Below, piece by piece: positions 1 to 8,917 of a stretch of 64,000 nt of DNA. Source of the DNA: UBA6770 sp965660875 (lineage in GTDB: Bacteria > Bacteroidota > Bacteroidia > Flavobacteriales_G > Salibacteraceae). Made by a program: the position numbers and the translations under genes. Where the stretch lies: contig CBFIBQ010000003.1 in the NCBI GenBank assembly GCA_965660875.1, positions 62,001 through 126,000 on the forward strand, written 5' to 3'. Every line of letters starts with the position of its first letter. The first letter of the stretch is position 1. The notes beneath the pieces were generated by a model that ran no database searches, was not told where the DNA came from, and saw only the letters and a list, made by a program, of their open reading frames with translations.

Positions 1-564
1 TATTAAAACACTGTCAGGGTTTGTATCTGACGCATCAAGCACATTCACCCCAGTTGCGATCATTGTATCCGTCGAACATTCCCAATTTGAGCCACCATCA
101 GATGTTCTCCAGAAGCCACCGCTTCGAGAGCCGAGATACATGACATTAGTATTGTTTGGATAAACGTAAAAGGTTTCCACTCGACCAATACCCTGGGAGT
201 AATGCGATGTTACATTATTGGCATCCCATGGGCCTAACTCTACCCAAGGTGATGTTTGTTCGCCTCTAGAACCGTAGTAAAGTTGTTCCTTTTTAATGCT
301 ACGAAACGCTTGCTCCACAAAGTATGGATTTACGTTTGATCTATTTCCTGTTGGGTAAAACTTACTTTCATTTTCGTTTTTCCAACGGAGATAGCCTTTA
401 TACCCTGACCCTTTTCCTTTTGAATGCTGGGCAAAATATTTTTCAGCCTCAGTTACTACCTCATAAAAATTGTAATTGTAGTCATTCATCATATCCTGGT
501 AGTTTTGAGCAAAAAGGGGTAAGCTGAACAAGACAGCAAGTGTGGGCAGGAAGATATATTTCAT
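1..564 (-). CDS. Secreted BNR/sortilin-like repeat protein, N-terminal part (cut by the window edge)
   Basis: The frame is open from an ATG at 564 (minus strand) to the window edge, giving 188 residues without a stop. It begins with a clear signal peptide (MKYIFLPTLAVLFSLPLFAQ) cleaved after AQ, typical of Bacteroidota exported proteins. Near the end of the visible part is a segment reading YLGSRSGGFWRTSDGGSNW, which matches the Asp-box/BNR loop (SxDxGxxW) of sortilin/Vps10-like and photosystem-assembly Ycf48-like beta-propellers. In Bacteroidota such proteins usually carry a C-terminal T9SS sorting domain, but that end lies outside the window. It is divergent from the ftsB-like gene. Function is unknown; the fold call is fairly safe, a substrate cannot be named. 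Confidence 0.75.
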   Translation of the reverse strand, partial: MKYIFLPTLAVLFSLPLFAQNYQDMMNDYNYNFYEVVTEAEKYFAQHSKGKGSGYKGYLRWKNENESKFYPTGNRSNVNPYFVEQAFRSIKKEQLYYGSRGEQTSPWVELGPWDANNVTSHYSQGIGRVETFYVYPNNTNVMYLGSRSGGFWRTSDGGSNWECSTDTMIATGVNVLDASDTNPDSVLI

Positions 565-711
565 AGAACTTTATATTTTGCTGCAAATATAACTGCCCAT
601 TATCCTTTCCAGAAAAATTAAATGAGAGCTGACGATAAATTGGTTTCGTTTTATAAACTATGAATTGCTGAAAACGTTAGTAACCCAGAGGAAACAAACT
701 TGCTTTCTTTT

Positions 712-719
712 TAATTTTG
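712..719 (+). promoter_or_regulatory. Bacteroidota -7 promoter element before the FtsB-like gene
   Basis: TAATTTTG fits the Bacteroidota -7 consensus TAnnTTTG. It ends five bases before the ATG at 724, so the transcript would have almost no leader. No convincing -33 TTTG was found at the usual spacing of about 20 bases, so this is a weak call. Confidence 0.35.
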
Positions 720-723
720 AAAA

Positions 724-1071
724 ATGCCAAATAGAATTTTAGAAGCATATAAAAAAATCCCTAGTTGGATTAAAAACAGGTACACCGTTACTTTTTTAAG
801 CTTTCTTGTCTATATGCTGTTCTTTGATCGGCATGATCTTGTATCACAACTTCAACTAAAACGCGAATTGGTAAGCCTAGAGGAAAACAAAAAATATTAC
901 AAGAAACAAATCGACCAAACCACCGCCGACTTGAATGACCTGCTCACAAATGATAAAAACCTTGAAAAGTTCGCTCGTGAAAAATACCTCATGAAAAAAC
1001 CCAATGAGGATGTTTTTGTTATTGTCGATTCGAAAGAAAAAAAACAGGAATTTAACGAAGTAGATAACTAA
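724..1071 (+). CDS. FtsB/DivIC-type septum formation initiator
   Basis: This is a 115-residue bitopic protein. It has a short basic cytoplasmic N-terminus, one membrane helix at about residues 21-36 (TVTFLSFLVYMLFF), and then a charged heptad-rich coiled coil at about 40-75 (LQLKRELVSLEENKKYYKKQI), followed by the ExxAREKYLMKKPNEDVFVI-like tail of the DivIC/FtsB family. FtsB works in the divisome with FtsL and FtsQ to activate septal peptidoglycan synthesis. In many Bacteroidota it sits beside eno; here eno is 56 kb away and the gene precedes the mutase operon. Size and layout are normal for the family. Confidence 0.85.
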   Translation: MPNRILEAYKKIPSWIKNRYTVTFLSFLVYMLFFDRHDLVSQLQLKRELVSLEENKKYYKKQIDQTTADLNDLLTNDKNLEKFAREKYLMKKPNEDVFVIVDSKEKKQEFNEVDN

Positions 1072-1111
1072 CCCTTCAAACCAAAACTTTTCAATAGACT
1101 TATCGCCACGG

Positions 1112-1142
1112 TTGCCTTAGCACCTTGAATCCTTTACCTTTG
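1112..1142 (+). promoter_or_regulatory. Promoter of the mutAB operon
   Basis: TTG at 1112-1114 and TACCTTTG at 1135-1142 are separated by 20 bases. This matches the Bacteroidota housekeeping promoter (TTTG, about 20 bases, TAnnTTTG). Transcription would start near 1148, leaving a leader of roughly 14 bases before the mutA ATG at 1163. Confidence 0.6.
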
Positions 1143-1162
1143 TATGCAAGCTAGATGTAACT

Positions 1163-2587
1163 ATGAAAAACGACGGTTTATTTACAGAATTTGAGGGGTT
1201 CTCCAAATCCGAATGGAAATCAAAAATCATTGAAGATTTAAAAGGAAAACCCTACGAATCACTCATAAAGAAAAATGCAGTAGGTATTGAGTTGGACCCT
1301 GTATTTTCAATAGAAGACCGCCCAAGTAACTCATCTTTTTGTAGAGGTACAAAATCAGTTAATAACGATTGGTGGGTTACGGAATCCATATTACTTGGAG
1401 ATAACCCGGAAGCAGATAACCAAAAAATACTTAAACTGTTAAATAGCGGTTTAACTGGGTTACACCTTATCGGCACTCCAGAAAAAGCAACATTAAAATC
1501 TATTGACCATCAATACATTGCATTAGAATTTGGGCAGTACTCGGAATTAAAGGAAGTAATTGAATGCTTAAAGAACTCATTTGGAGAGCAACCCAACAAT
1601 TCTAAGATCTACCTAAACTATGACCCATACACCAAAGCGGCTCAAACGGGGCTTTGGAAACCTGAAGATTCGCAACAAATAAAGGAAACGGTCAAATTGC
1701 GTAAATCCTTGCAGGGTTATAGTTCTACCCGATTATTTACGATTGGTGGAAATGTATATCATAACTGCGGTGCTGGACCAGTTGCGGAGATTGGCCTAGC
1801 CTTGGCGCAAGCTCATGAATACTTACTGCAACTCATGCAAAACGGTTACGGTGTTGATGAAGCCGCTGCCGAGATAAAAATTGACTTAGCTGCTGGACGG
1901 GATTACTTTACTGAAATTGCAAAATTCAGGGCATTTAAAATCATGTGGGCGCGTTTAATTGAAGCTTACAAGCCAGAAAAAAACGAAAGTTTGGGTGTGG
2001 ATATAAAAGCATATACCTCAACATTTTGGAGCACCGTCTATGACCCATATGTAAATATGCTTCGGGCAACAACCCAAGCCATGTCTGCCGCAATTGGTGG
2101 TGTAGACTTGATGGAGGTAACCCCTTACAACGCAACTTGGGAGAACGGTTCAAGCTTTTCCAATCGAATAGCGAGAAATGTTCAGTTACTTCTGAAAGAA
2201 GAAACCTACTTAGATAAAGTTATTGACCCCGCAGGAGGGAGTTATTTCATCGAATCCCTGACCAATGATATTGCAGAAAAAGCATGGTTGAAATTTCAAA
2301 AAATTGAAAAAAAAGGAGGCTTTCTAGGCCTGGTTACTTCTGGTAATCTACAGCGAGAATTAAAAGAAGAAGCTCAGGTTCAAATCAAAGCATTTGAAAA
2401 CGACGAACTGCAAATTCTGGGTGTAAACTTATATCCAAATAGTGAAGAACATATTTTGGATAAATTGGCAACAGTGCAACCTGATGCGTCTGATAAAAAC
2501 AGCGATTTCCCACCTATTGAACAAGTAAGGGTTGCTGGACAAGCTGAGCAGGAAAGAGCTACAAAAGAATTGGAGGGCAAATCATGA
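1163..2587 (+). CDS. mutA: Methylmalonyl-CoA mutase, small subunit
   Basis: This 474-residue protein has the methylmalonyl-CoA mutase TIM-barrel fold but no cobalamin-binding domain, as expected for the non-catalytic small subunit of the heterodimeric enzyme. Recognisable stretches shared with the large subunit include FRAFKIMWARLIEAY, TTQAMSAAIGGVD, and DPAGGSYFIESLT. The enzyme interconverts succinyl-CoA and (R)-methylmalonyl-CoA in propionate metabolism. The 3' end overlaps mutB by four bases (ATGA), so the two are translationally coupled. Its partner chaperone gene meaB is not here but at 22.4 kb. Confidence 0.93.
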   Translation: MKNDGLFTEFEGFSKSEWKSKIIEDLKGKPYESLIKKNAVGIELDPVFSIEDRPSNSSFCRGTKSVNNDWWVTESILLGDNPEADNQKILKLLNSGLTGLHLIGTPEKATLKSIDHQYIALEFGQYSELKEVIECLKNSFGEQPNNSKIYLNYDPYTKAAQTGLWKPEDSQQIKETVKLRKSLQGYSSTRLFTIGGNVYHNCGAGPVAEIGLALAQAHEYLLQLMQNGYGVDEAAAEIKIDLAAGRDYFTEIAKFRAFKIMWARLIEAYKPEKNESLGVDIKAYTSTFWSTVYDPYVNMLRATTQAMSAAIGGVDLMEVTPYNATWENGSSFSNRIARNVQLLLKEETYLDKVIDPAGGSYFIESLTNDIAEKAWLKFQKIEKKGGFLGLVTSGNLQRELKEEAQVQIKAFENDELQILGVNLYPNSEEHILDKLATVQPDASDKNSDFPPIEQVRVAGQAEQERATKELEGKS

Positions 2588-4716
2588 GAGTAGATTTTAG
2601 CAAAATATCCTTAGGTAAAACTGAAACTAAAACGTCCAAAATTGAGGATGAAGTTTCCTTTGTTGCAGCAGAAAAGATTGACATTAAAACAAAATACTCC
2701 AGCGAGGACTTAAAAAACGTAGGCCACTTAGATTTTGCGGCTGGGAAAGCCCCGTTTTTAAGAGGACCCTACTCTAGCATGTACGCAAGTCGTCCATGGA
2801 CCATTAGACAATATGCTGGTTTCAGCACAGCAGAGGAGTCAAACGCCTTTTACAGGAGAAATTTAGCTGCGGGACAAAAAGGACTTTCGGTTGCATTTGA
2901 TTTAGCAACACATCGTGGTTACGACTCAGACCACCCAAGAGTTGAAGGTGATGTGGGTAAAGCAGGAGTTGCTATCGACTCAATCTTGGATATGAAAATC
3001 CTATTTGACCAAATTCCATTGGATAAAATGTCGGTAAGTATGACCATGAATGGGGCAGTAATTCCCATAATGGCGTTCTACATCGTTGCTGCTGAAGAAC
3101 AAGGCGTTTCACTTGACCAACTCTCCGGCACCATTCAGAACGATATTCTAAAAGAGTTTATGGTTAGAAACACCTATATTTATCCACCCGCTCCTTCGAT
3201 GAAAATCATCTCTGACATTTTCGAATTTACTTCGCAAAATATGCCGAAGTTCAATTCAATCAGTATTTCGGGTTACCATATGCAGGAAGCAGGAGCTACC
3301 AACGATATCGAGCTGGCATACACCCTTGCCGATGGTCTAGAGTACGTAAGAGCCGGGCTTAAAGCCGGCATGAAAATAGACGAATTTGCACCGCGCTTAA
3401 GTTTCTTTTGGGGAATTGGGATGAACCACTTTATGGAAGTAGCAAAAATGCGAGCTGCAAGAATGTTATGGGCAAAAATGATCAAGCAATTTGACCCAAA
3501 AAAGGAAAAATCTATGGCTTTGAGAACACATAGCCAAACATCGGGTTGGAGTCTAACGGAGCAAGACCCTTATAATAATGTGGCTCGAACCTGCGTTGAA
3601 GCCATGGCAGCCACCATGGGAGGCACTCAATCTCTGCACACCAATGCACTTGATGAAGCAATAGCACTTCCCACAGATTTTTCGGCAAGAATTGCACGAA
3701 ACACTCAAATTTATCTGCAGCAAGAAACTGGAATCACCAATACCGTGGACCCTTGGGGCGGCTCTTATTACGTTGAAAAGCTTACTCATGATATTGCCCA
3801 CAGAGCTTGGGATTTAATTCAAGAAGTTGAAAAGTTGGGTGGAATGGCAAAGGCGATTGAAACGGGTTTACCAAAAATGCGTATTGAAGAGGCTGCTGCC
3901 AGAAGGCAAGCTAGAATTGATAGCGGATCAGATGTAATTGTGGGTGTTAATAGATACGAGACTGACGAGAAGGAAGACATCGAGTTGCTTGAAGTGGATA
4001 ATGAATCTGTGCGTAAATCTCAAATAGAGCGCTTAAAGAAATTAAGGGCTGAAAGAAACGAAGAGGAAACTACTGCAGCGCTTGACGCATTAGCAGAAGT
4101 TGCTGCTACTGGTAAGGGTAACTTGCTGGCTGCAGCCATCGATTGCGCTCGAAAAAGAGCTTCACTTGGAGAGATAAGCGATGCAATGGAAAAGTCTTTT
4201 GGTAGGTATAAAGCAGTTATCCAGAGTATCTCTGGAGTATATTCTTCAGAAGTTATGGAAGACAAAGATTTTAAAGAGGCCAGAAGACTCTCTGACGAGT
4301 TTGCTGAAATTGAGGGAAGGCGGCCGCGAATAATGGTTGCAAAAATGGGACAAGATGGGCATGATAGAGGGGCAAAGGTTATAGCCACTTCTTTTGCAGA
4401 TATTGGTTTTGACGTGGATATTGGACCCCTGTTTCAGACCCCTCAAGAAGCTGCAAAACAAGCCATTGAAAATGACGTGCACATTTTAGGAGTATCTAGC
4501 TTAGCTGCTGGCCACAAAACGTTAGTTCCTAAGGTAATAGAAGCATTGAAAGGTTACGGTAGAGAGGATATTTTGGTTATTGCTGGTGGTGTTATTCCAC
4601 CCAAAGATTACGATTTCTTATTCAATTGTGGAGTAGCTGGTGTTTATGGCCCGGGAACCAAAATACCAAAAGCAGCACAAGAAATATTAAACGTGCTTAT
4701 TGAAGCATACAAATAG
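2584..4716 (+). CDS. mutB: Methylmalonyl-CoA mutase, large (catalytic) subunit
   Basis: This 710-residue protein has the full mutase architecture: an N-terminal substrate-binding TIM barrel (about residues 40-550; RPWTIRQYAGFSTAEESN is typical) and a C-terminal B12-binding flavodoxin-like domain (about 575-710). The cobalamin-ligand motif DxHxxG is present as D591-G-H593-D-R-G596, and the following GVSSLAAGH and VIAGGVIP segments fit the base-off/His-on fold. It rearranges methylmalonyl-CoA and succinyl-CoA through an adenosyl radical. Length is normal. Translation is coupled to mutA through a four-base overlap, and a YbaB gene follows five bases after its stop. Confidence 0.96.
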   Translation: MRVDFSKISLGKTETKTSKIEDEVSFVAAEKIDIKTKYSSEDLKNVGHLDFAAGKAPFLRGPYSSMYASRPWTIRQYAGFSTAEESNAFYRRNLAAGQKGLSVAFDLATHRGYDSDHPRVEGDVGKAGVAIDSILDMKILFDQIPLDKMSVSMTMNGAVIPIMAFYIVAAEEQGVSLDQLSGTIQNDILKEFMVRNTYIYPPAPSMKIISDIFEFTSQNMPKFNSISISGYHMQEAGATNDIELAYTLADGLEYVRAGLKAGMKIDEFAPRLSFFWGIGMNHFMEVAKMRAARMLWAKMIKQFDPKKEKSMALRTHSQTSGWSLTEQDPYNNVARTCVEAMAATMGGTQSLHTNALDEAIALPTDFSARIARNTQIYLQQETGITNTVDPWGGSYYVEKLTHDIAHRAWDLIQEVEKLGGMAKAIETGLPKMRIEEAAARRQARIDSGSDVIVGVNRYETDEKEDIELLEVDNESVRKSQIERLKKLRAERNEEETTAALDALAEVAATGKGNLLAAAIDCARKRASLGEISDAMEKSFGRYKAVIQSISGVYSSEVMEDKDFKEARRLSDEFAEIEGRRPRIMVAKMGQDGHDRGAKVIATSFADIGFDVDIGPLFQTPQEAAKQAIENDVHILGVSSLAAGHKTLVPKVIEALKGYGREDILVIAGGVIPPKDYDFLFNCGVAGVYGPGTKIPKAAQEILNVLIEAYK

Positions 4717-4721
4717 ATACT

Positions 4722-5057
4722 ATGTTAGGACTGGGTGGATTTAAAGAAAAACTAGAACAAGCAAAAATTAAAGCTGAAGAAACCAAAAGTCGATTGGATT
4801 CCGTGCATGTAGAGGGTAAATCTGGTGAGTATGTGCGGGTTATTTCAACCGCTAACAGCAGGGTCGTGCAAATATTACTGAACGAAGAGGCAAAACAAAT
4901 GAGTGCGGATGAACTCTCAAGACATACCTTGGTTGCAACAAATAATGCGCTCGAGAAAGCAAGAAATATCAACGAAGTTGAAATGGCTGCGGTAGCGCGC
5001 GATGCAATGCCCAATATTCCAGGAATGCCTAATATGGGCAGCCTGTTTAACAAATAG
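4722..5057 (+). CDS. YbaB/EbfC family nucleoid-associated protein
   Basis: This is a 111-residue YbaB/EbfC protein: a leading Met/Gly/Leu-rich segment (LGLGGFKEKLEQAKIKAEE) into a helix, a central strand region with YVRVISTANSRVVQILLNEE, and a C-terminal helix ending in a flexible tail rich in Met, Pro and Gly (MPNIPGMPNMG). The family forms dimers that bind DNA. It starts five bases after the mutB stop, so it is probably in the mutase transcript; the family is more often linked to dnaX/recR, so the link may be only positional. Confidence 0.85.
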   Translation: MLGLGGFKEKLEQAKIKAEETKSRLDSVHVEGKSGEYVRVISTANSRVVQILLNEEAKQMSADELSRHTLVATNNALEKARNINEVEMAAVARDAMPNIPGMPNMGSLFNK

Positions 5058-5141
5058 ATTTCAACCAATATTTAGAGCGTAAATCGGAGAGAATCGTTGT
5101 AACCAATCTAATGCTCTAGTTTTAAGAAAAAATTATTTGTC

Positions 5142-5897
5142 GTGGAAATATTCTTACTACCTGAAACTTATATTGCACTCCTTACACTTACTTTTTTAGA
5201 AATAGTACTTGGAGTAGATAATATCATTTTTATCTCCATACTTGCCAATCGATTGCCAAAAAATAAACGAGCAAAAACGCGTAATACCGGCTTAGCACTG
5301 GCTTTAGTGCTCAGAATAGGTTTACTACTGGGCATATCTTGGATTATTGGATTTTCAGAGCCACTTTTTGAAATTTTAGGTCATCCAGTAAGTGGTCGCG
5401 ATATTATTTTAGCATTTGGTGGACTATTCTTAATTGGAAAAAGTACCAGCGAAATCCATCATAAAATGGAGGGGCATGAAGAGGAAGTGTCCGGGAACAC
5501 TAACGCTGTCTCTGGAGGTAAAATTATATTACAAATCATTGCTATGGATCTGATTTTTTCATTTGACTCCATACTAACTGCTGTGGGACTTACCCAGCAA
5601 ATACTAATTATGATTGTAGCTGTAGTTATTGCAATGATTGTGATGATGACTTTTGCAGGAAAAATAGCAAGCTTTATCCAAGAGCATCCTACTATGGAGG
5701 TCCTTGCACTTTCCTTTCTAATCTTAATAGGGTTTATGCTTGTTCTGGATGGAGCAGGTATTCATGTACCTAAAGGATATATCTACTTTGCTGTATTCTT
5801 CTCTTTAGTAGTTGAAATGCTTAACTTGAGGTTGAGAGACAGCAAGCGAGCAAGAAAAGCGCGTTTAAACCGCAAAGTAAAAACGGAGCAAGATTAA
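5142..5897 (+). CDS. TerC family integral membrane protein
   Basis: This 251-residue polytopic protein uses a GTG start; the next in-frame ATG lies too far inside the first membrane helix. It has about seven hydrophobic segments and the two TerC signatures: TFLEIVLGVDNIIFISILANRLP near the N-terminus and IIAMDLIFSFDSILTAVG in the middle, with conserved Asp residues inside the membrane helices (GVDN, SFDS). TerC/Alx relatives are linked to tellurite resistance and to manganese efflux and metalation of exported proteins. A charged HHKMEGHEEE loop lies before the second half. Substrate cannot be fixed from sequence. Confidence 0.88.
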   Translation: MEIFLLPETYIALLTLTFLEIVLGVDNIIFISILANRLPKNKRAKTRNTGLALALVLRIGLLLGISWIIGFSEPLFEILGHPVSGRDIILAFGGLFLIGKSTSEIHHKMEGHEEEVSGNTNAVSGGKIILQIIAMDLIFSFDSILTAVGLTQQILIMIVAVVIAMIVMMTFAGKIASFIQEHPTMEVLALSFLILIGFMLVLDGAGIHVPKGYIYFAVFFSLVVEMLNLRLRDSKRARKARLNRKVKTEQD

Positions 5898-5898
5898 G

Positions 5899-7089
5899 CT
5901 AGAAATTGTAAAGCAAACCGGTCTGAACAGATAAGGCATGCTGATTTCCGTTAGCAAAAGTTGAGTGATTATTCCATAAGCCCGCTTCGTAATTTGGCTT
6001 TATTCTCAGATTCAAATTGGTGCTTATTTTGTAGTCTAACCCAACACCAATACTTGCACTTACTTGGCTCAATCCATTTTGTTCTTCAAAAATAATTTCT
6101 TGATTTTGTAAACTACTGTTTAGGTTTCTTTCACCACCCAGAATATAATTAAAAGTCACTCCTAGAGCGGCAAAAGGCCTCAATCTACCTTGACCTATTG
6201 AATACACAACATTTACTGGAACAGCAAGAGCATTCACATTAAATGTGCTACGAATGGTATCTGAAACCGTTTTTTGAACGTAATCATTCGAAGCTATTGT
6301 CAGCGCCTCATCCTCTCCAGAGACTATCCATTCTACAAATTCAATTTTCTCTTTGAACGTATGTGCATAATTATACTTGGCATCCCCACTTAAATTGGTA
6401 AAACTAACTCCTGCTTCAAAAGACAGTTGATTGTTTAAAGCATACCCACCATAAGCAGCGACACCCATTCCAATAACCATTGACTCCTTGTATTCAAGCA
6501 AATCCGAACCAATATAATTCGCAAACAATTCTGTCGAGTATGCTTTTAATGAATTGGCATTGTAATAGTTTTTCAAACCAAACACTGGTGCCGCCCAGAT
6601 TCCAGCATATAATTTTGAGGGAGTTTGAACATAATCAAATGCCTTATTATTGGACAAAAGGGTTTCTTTAGCTAAGCCAATCGAGTTTTGGATAGAACTT
6701 AGGCCGATGGGTTTCATTTGGATTGTCCCTTGATTTGGTGATAAAACCTGCTCTCGAAACTGATCTGTATTAGGTTGACTGCTAGCAATCGTTTTGTGCT
6801 CAATTGCATTTCCATAAACAAGTTCTGACGGCTGATTTTTTCTAATCAAACCGTAGTTATCAAATGCATATTTGGCCTCATTCAATTCTGATATTCCTTC
6901 ATAACTGTTCACTATTCTGGCTCTTACCTTAACCGAGTGCTTAGCGTTTCTCAGTTTAAATAACTCCACTTTTGTACCCCTAACTTGATACGATAAGTAG
7001 GAACCAAGAGCAAGAAAAGTCGATGAAAAAATCACCACAAGTAATGCGGTAAATCTTCTCTTAGTAACTTTATTTTCTGTTTTGCTCAT
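5899..7089 (-). CDS. Membrane-anchored protein with a C-terminal outer-membrane beta-barrel-like domain
   Basis: This 396-residue protein has no cleavable signal peptide. It starts with a basic cytoplasmic stretch (MSKTENKVTKRRF) and one membrane helix at about residues 13-33. A soluble linker of about 120 residues follows, and from about residue 160 to the end come alternating amphipathic strands with the features of Bacteroidota barrel proteins (GIWAAPVFGLKNYYNA, FAALGVTFNYILGG, final aromatic LLYNF). Similar single-helix-plus-barrel proteins in this phylum often sit next to an ECF sigma factor, but none is adjacent here. Its stop lies one base after the convergent TerC stop. Function unknown. 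Confidence 0.7.
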   Translation of the reverse strand: MSKTENKVTKRRFTALLVVIFSSTFLALGSYLSYQVRGTKVELFKLRNAKHSVKVRARIVNSYEGISELNEAKYAFDNYGLIRKNQPSELVYGNAIEHKTIASSQPNTDQFREQVLSPNQGTIQMKPIGLSSIQNSIGLAKETLLSNNKAFDYVQTPSKLYAGIWAAPVFGLKNYYNANSLKAYSTELFANYIGSDLLEYKESMVIGMGVAAYGGYALNNQLSFEAGVSFTNLSGDAKYNYAHTFKEKIEFVEWIVSGEDEALTIASNDYVQKTVSDTIRSTFNVNALAVPVNVVYSIGQGRLRPFAALGVTFNYILGGERNLNSSLQNQEIIFEEQNGLSQVSASIGVGLDYKISTNLNLRIKPNYEAGLWNNHSTFANGNQHALSVQTGLLYNF

Positions 7090-7197
7090 AGCATTTTTTG
7101 AGGACTACTAAAGTGTTACTTATTCTTGGAAAATGAAACTCTTTTTATTAACCATGCGTTAATAAATTGTTTCTATTGACACTTATTTGAATTGAGA

Positions 7198-7797
7198 TTA
7201 AGATTGAGCTAATAACTCAATGAACTCTTTAGTTAGTTCTTGATGTTTATTCTTAGCGTACCACAAGTGCATCTCCTCTGAAACTTTTGCATATTCGAAC
7301 GATTCTTTTGACTTTTCTTTAAGGTACCATTCCTGTAGTAACTTTGGTCTAGGACCCCATTCCCACTTCACGCTGTAGTTATCCAAATCAATAGCGATCA
7401 GTTTCGGTATCGATCGCCCGCCATTGGTTAAGAATTCATCCATTAAATCGAGATGATCATCTCTTAATATCAAACGCACCTCAATTTTTGCTTCATCAGC
7501 TATTTTTTTCAATGCAGACAGGTTTTGTCCTACATCTCCACACCAAGCTTCCACAATAATGAGCCAACCCATATTGTTTTTTTTGGTGATAGCGATCTTA
7601 TCTTCAGAAGTCAAATTAAAAATTTTGTTCCATTTATTTATTCTTTGGGCCGCCATTTTTGTATGTTTCACATACGCTTCCGATTGATTCGTTCCAGTAG
7701 TTTTTCCTTCTTGAACAAGACGGTTCATCAACTCCATATATTCAGTGTGAGTCATGGCCTGTTTCCATTTTTTCTCAATCAAATTTTCCATTTTCAA
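7198..7797 (-). CDS. Thioredoxin-fold protein with a degenerate active site (CGDV)
   Basis: This 199-residue cytoplasmic protein has no signal peptide. A thioredoxin-like core begins at about residue 77 (GWLIIVEAWCGDVGQN) and contains the cis-Pro region SIPKLIAID. It resembles the Thioredoxin_9 group (WCGDxxxN), in which the second active-site Cys is often present; here the motif is C86-G-D-V89, so only one Cys remains and a disulfide at the site is impossible. A helical extension of about 70 residues precedes it. It could be a monothiol redox protein or a binding-only thioredoxin fold. The ATG two codons further in (MENLIEKK) is an alternative start. Confidence 0.75.
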   Translation of the reverse strand: MKMENLIEKKWKQAMTHTEYMELMNRLVQEGKTTGTNQSEAYVKHTKMAAQRINKWNKIFNLTSEDKIAITKKNNMGWLIIVEAWCGDVGQNLSALKKIADEAKIEVRLILRDDHLDLMDEFLTNGGRSIPKLIAIDLDNYSVKWEWGPRPKLLQEWYLKEKSKESFEYAKVSEEMHLWYAKNKHQELTKEFIELLAQS

Positions 7798-7859
7798 ACT
7801 TTATTCAACAAAAGTGCATTACATGAATTCTATAAACAGTAATGTAAAACACAAATGAG

Positions 7860-8633
7860 CTATTCCAACTCTCTTGTAAACACTATTTTTTCATTTGTTG
7901 ATTGATCGACATTATATAAATAGCCTTCTGTATCAAAGGCCTTGATATCCTCAACGTTGTCAATTCTATTTTTAATAATGAAATTGCTCATCATACCACG
8001 AGCTTTCTTTGCATAAAAAGATATGACCTTAAATTTTCCATTCTTTTTGTCCATAAATACCGGTTGAATCACATCTGCTTTTAATTTTTTTCTGTTAATC
8101 ACATTAAAATATTCATCACTGGCTAAGTTTACTAGAACAGAGTTTTTTTGTGCTTCGAATTCTTGATTTAGCACCTCTGTTATTCGATCTTTCCAAAAGG
8201 CATAAATGTCCTTTCCCCTGCTTGTTTTCAGCTTTGTACCCATTTCTAATCGATAGGGCATTATTCGGTCGCTGGGTCTTAATATTCCGTATAAACCCGA
8301 TAAAATCCTTAAATGGTCATTAGCAAAAACATCATCCGATTCGTTAAACTCCTCTGCCTTCAACCCCACATACACATCTCCTTGAAAAGTGGTTAGTGCT
8401 GGTTTTGTATTTGATGCTTCATGTTCTATACTCCAATGTTGGTTGCGCGGATAGTTTAACTCTGCCAAGTTTTTACTGATGGATTGCAGTTCCATCAATT
8501 TTTTTACGCTTTTCTTTTTAAGCGCTTCCATTATCTTTTCGGATTCATCCAGCAATACAGGTTGAGTTTTTTGCTTTAATTCTCTGCTATTTTCAAAGTC
8601 TAAGGTCTTCGAAGGCGAAACGACTGATATCAT
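7860..8633 (-). CDS. yaaA: YaaA family peroxide stress protein
   Basis: This 257-residue protein covers the complete YaaA/UPF0246 family. The N-terminal signature VVSPSKTLDF is present, as are FQGDVYVGLKAEEF, LRILSGLYGILRPSDRIMPYRLEMGTK (family hallmark, quoted only in part), LVNLASDEYFNVI, and the basic FYAKKARGMMSNFI near the C-terminus. In E. coli YaaA lowers free intracellular iron under peroxide stress and binds DNA through a helix-hairpin-helix-like region. Length matches the family. It appears to be a single-gene unit; an ORF of 48 codons lies divergent upstream. Confidence 0.92.
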   Translation of the reverse strand: MISVVSPSKTLDFENSRELKQKTQPVLLDESEKIMEALKKKSVKKLMELQSISKNLAELNYPRNQHWSIEHEASNTKPALTTFQGDVYVGLKAEEFNESDDVFANDHLRILSGLYGILRPSDRIMPYRLEMGTKLKTSRGKDIYAFWKDRITEVLNQEFEAQKNSVLVNLASDEYFNVINRKKLKADVIQPVFMDKKNGKFKVISFYAKKARGMMSNFIIKNRIDNVEDIKAFDTEGYLYNVDQSTNEKIVFTRELE

Positions 8634-8731
8634 AAGTTATTGATTTAATTGTATTTAACACTACTAGTAGAAACAAACTTAAGCTCATATCGTTTACTAA
8701 AAGAACATACGAATACAAAAAATAATAAACG

Positions 8732-8878
8732 ATGAAAGATTCAGTCTCAAAATTAAAAGAAGCGGCAAAAAAAATAAAAGTAAGGTTGGATAATCGAACT
8801 ACAATTACTCTATCCAACTTAAAGTCACTAGAGTTTTGGAAAGAACGATATCCAAATCTTGAGATAATATCTCAGTAA
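8732..8878 (+). CDS. Small hypothetical protein, 48 residues
   Basis: The ATG at 8732 opens a 48-codon frame ending TAA at 8876-8878. The product is basic at the start (MKDSVSKLKEAAKKIKVRLD) and ends LEFWKERYPNLEIISQ, with balanced, protein-like composition and no low-complexity bias. An A-rich leader (AATAATAAAC) precedes it, as is common for translated genes in Bacteroidota, which rarely use strong Shine-Dalgarno sites. It fills the gap between divergent yaaA and convergent NUDIX genes, where nothing else is coded. I recognise no family; it may be spurious. Confidence 0.4.
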   Translation: MKDSVSKLKEAAKKIKVRLDNRTTITLSNLKSLEFWKERYPNLEIISQ

Positions 8879-8917
8879 AAGAGGATAGGAAAATAAAGAT
8901 GCGTAAACCAATAATTT

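Noticed and set aside
4020..4388. 122-codon minus-strand ORF inside mutB
   Set aside because: It lies wholly within a firmly assigned gene on the other strand and its composition is that of an antisense reading frame.
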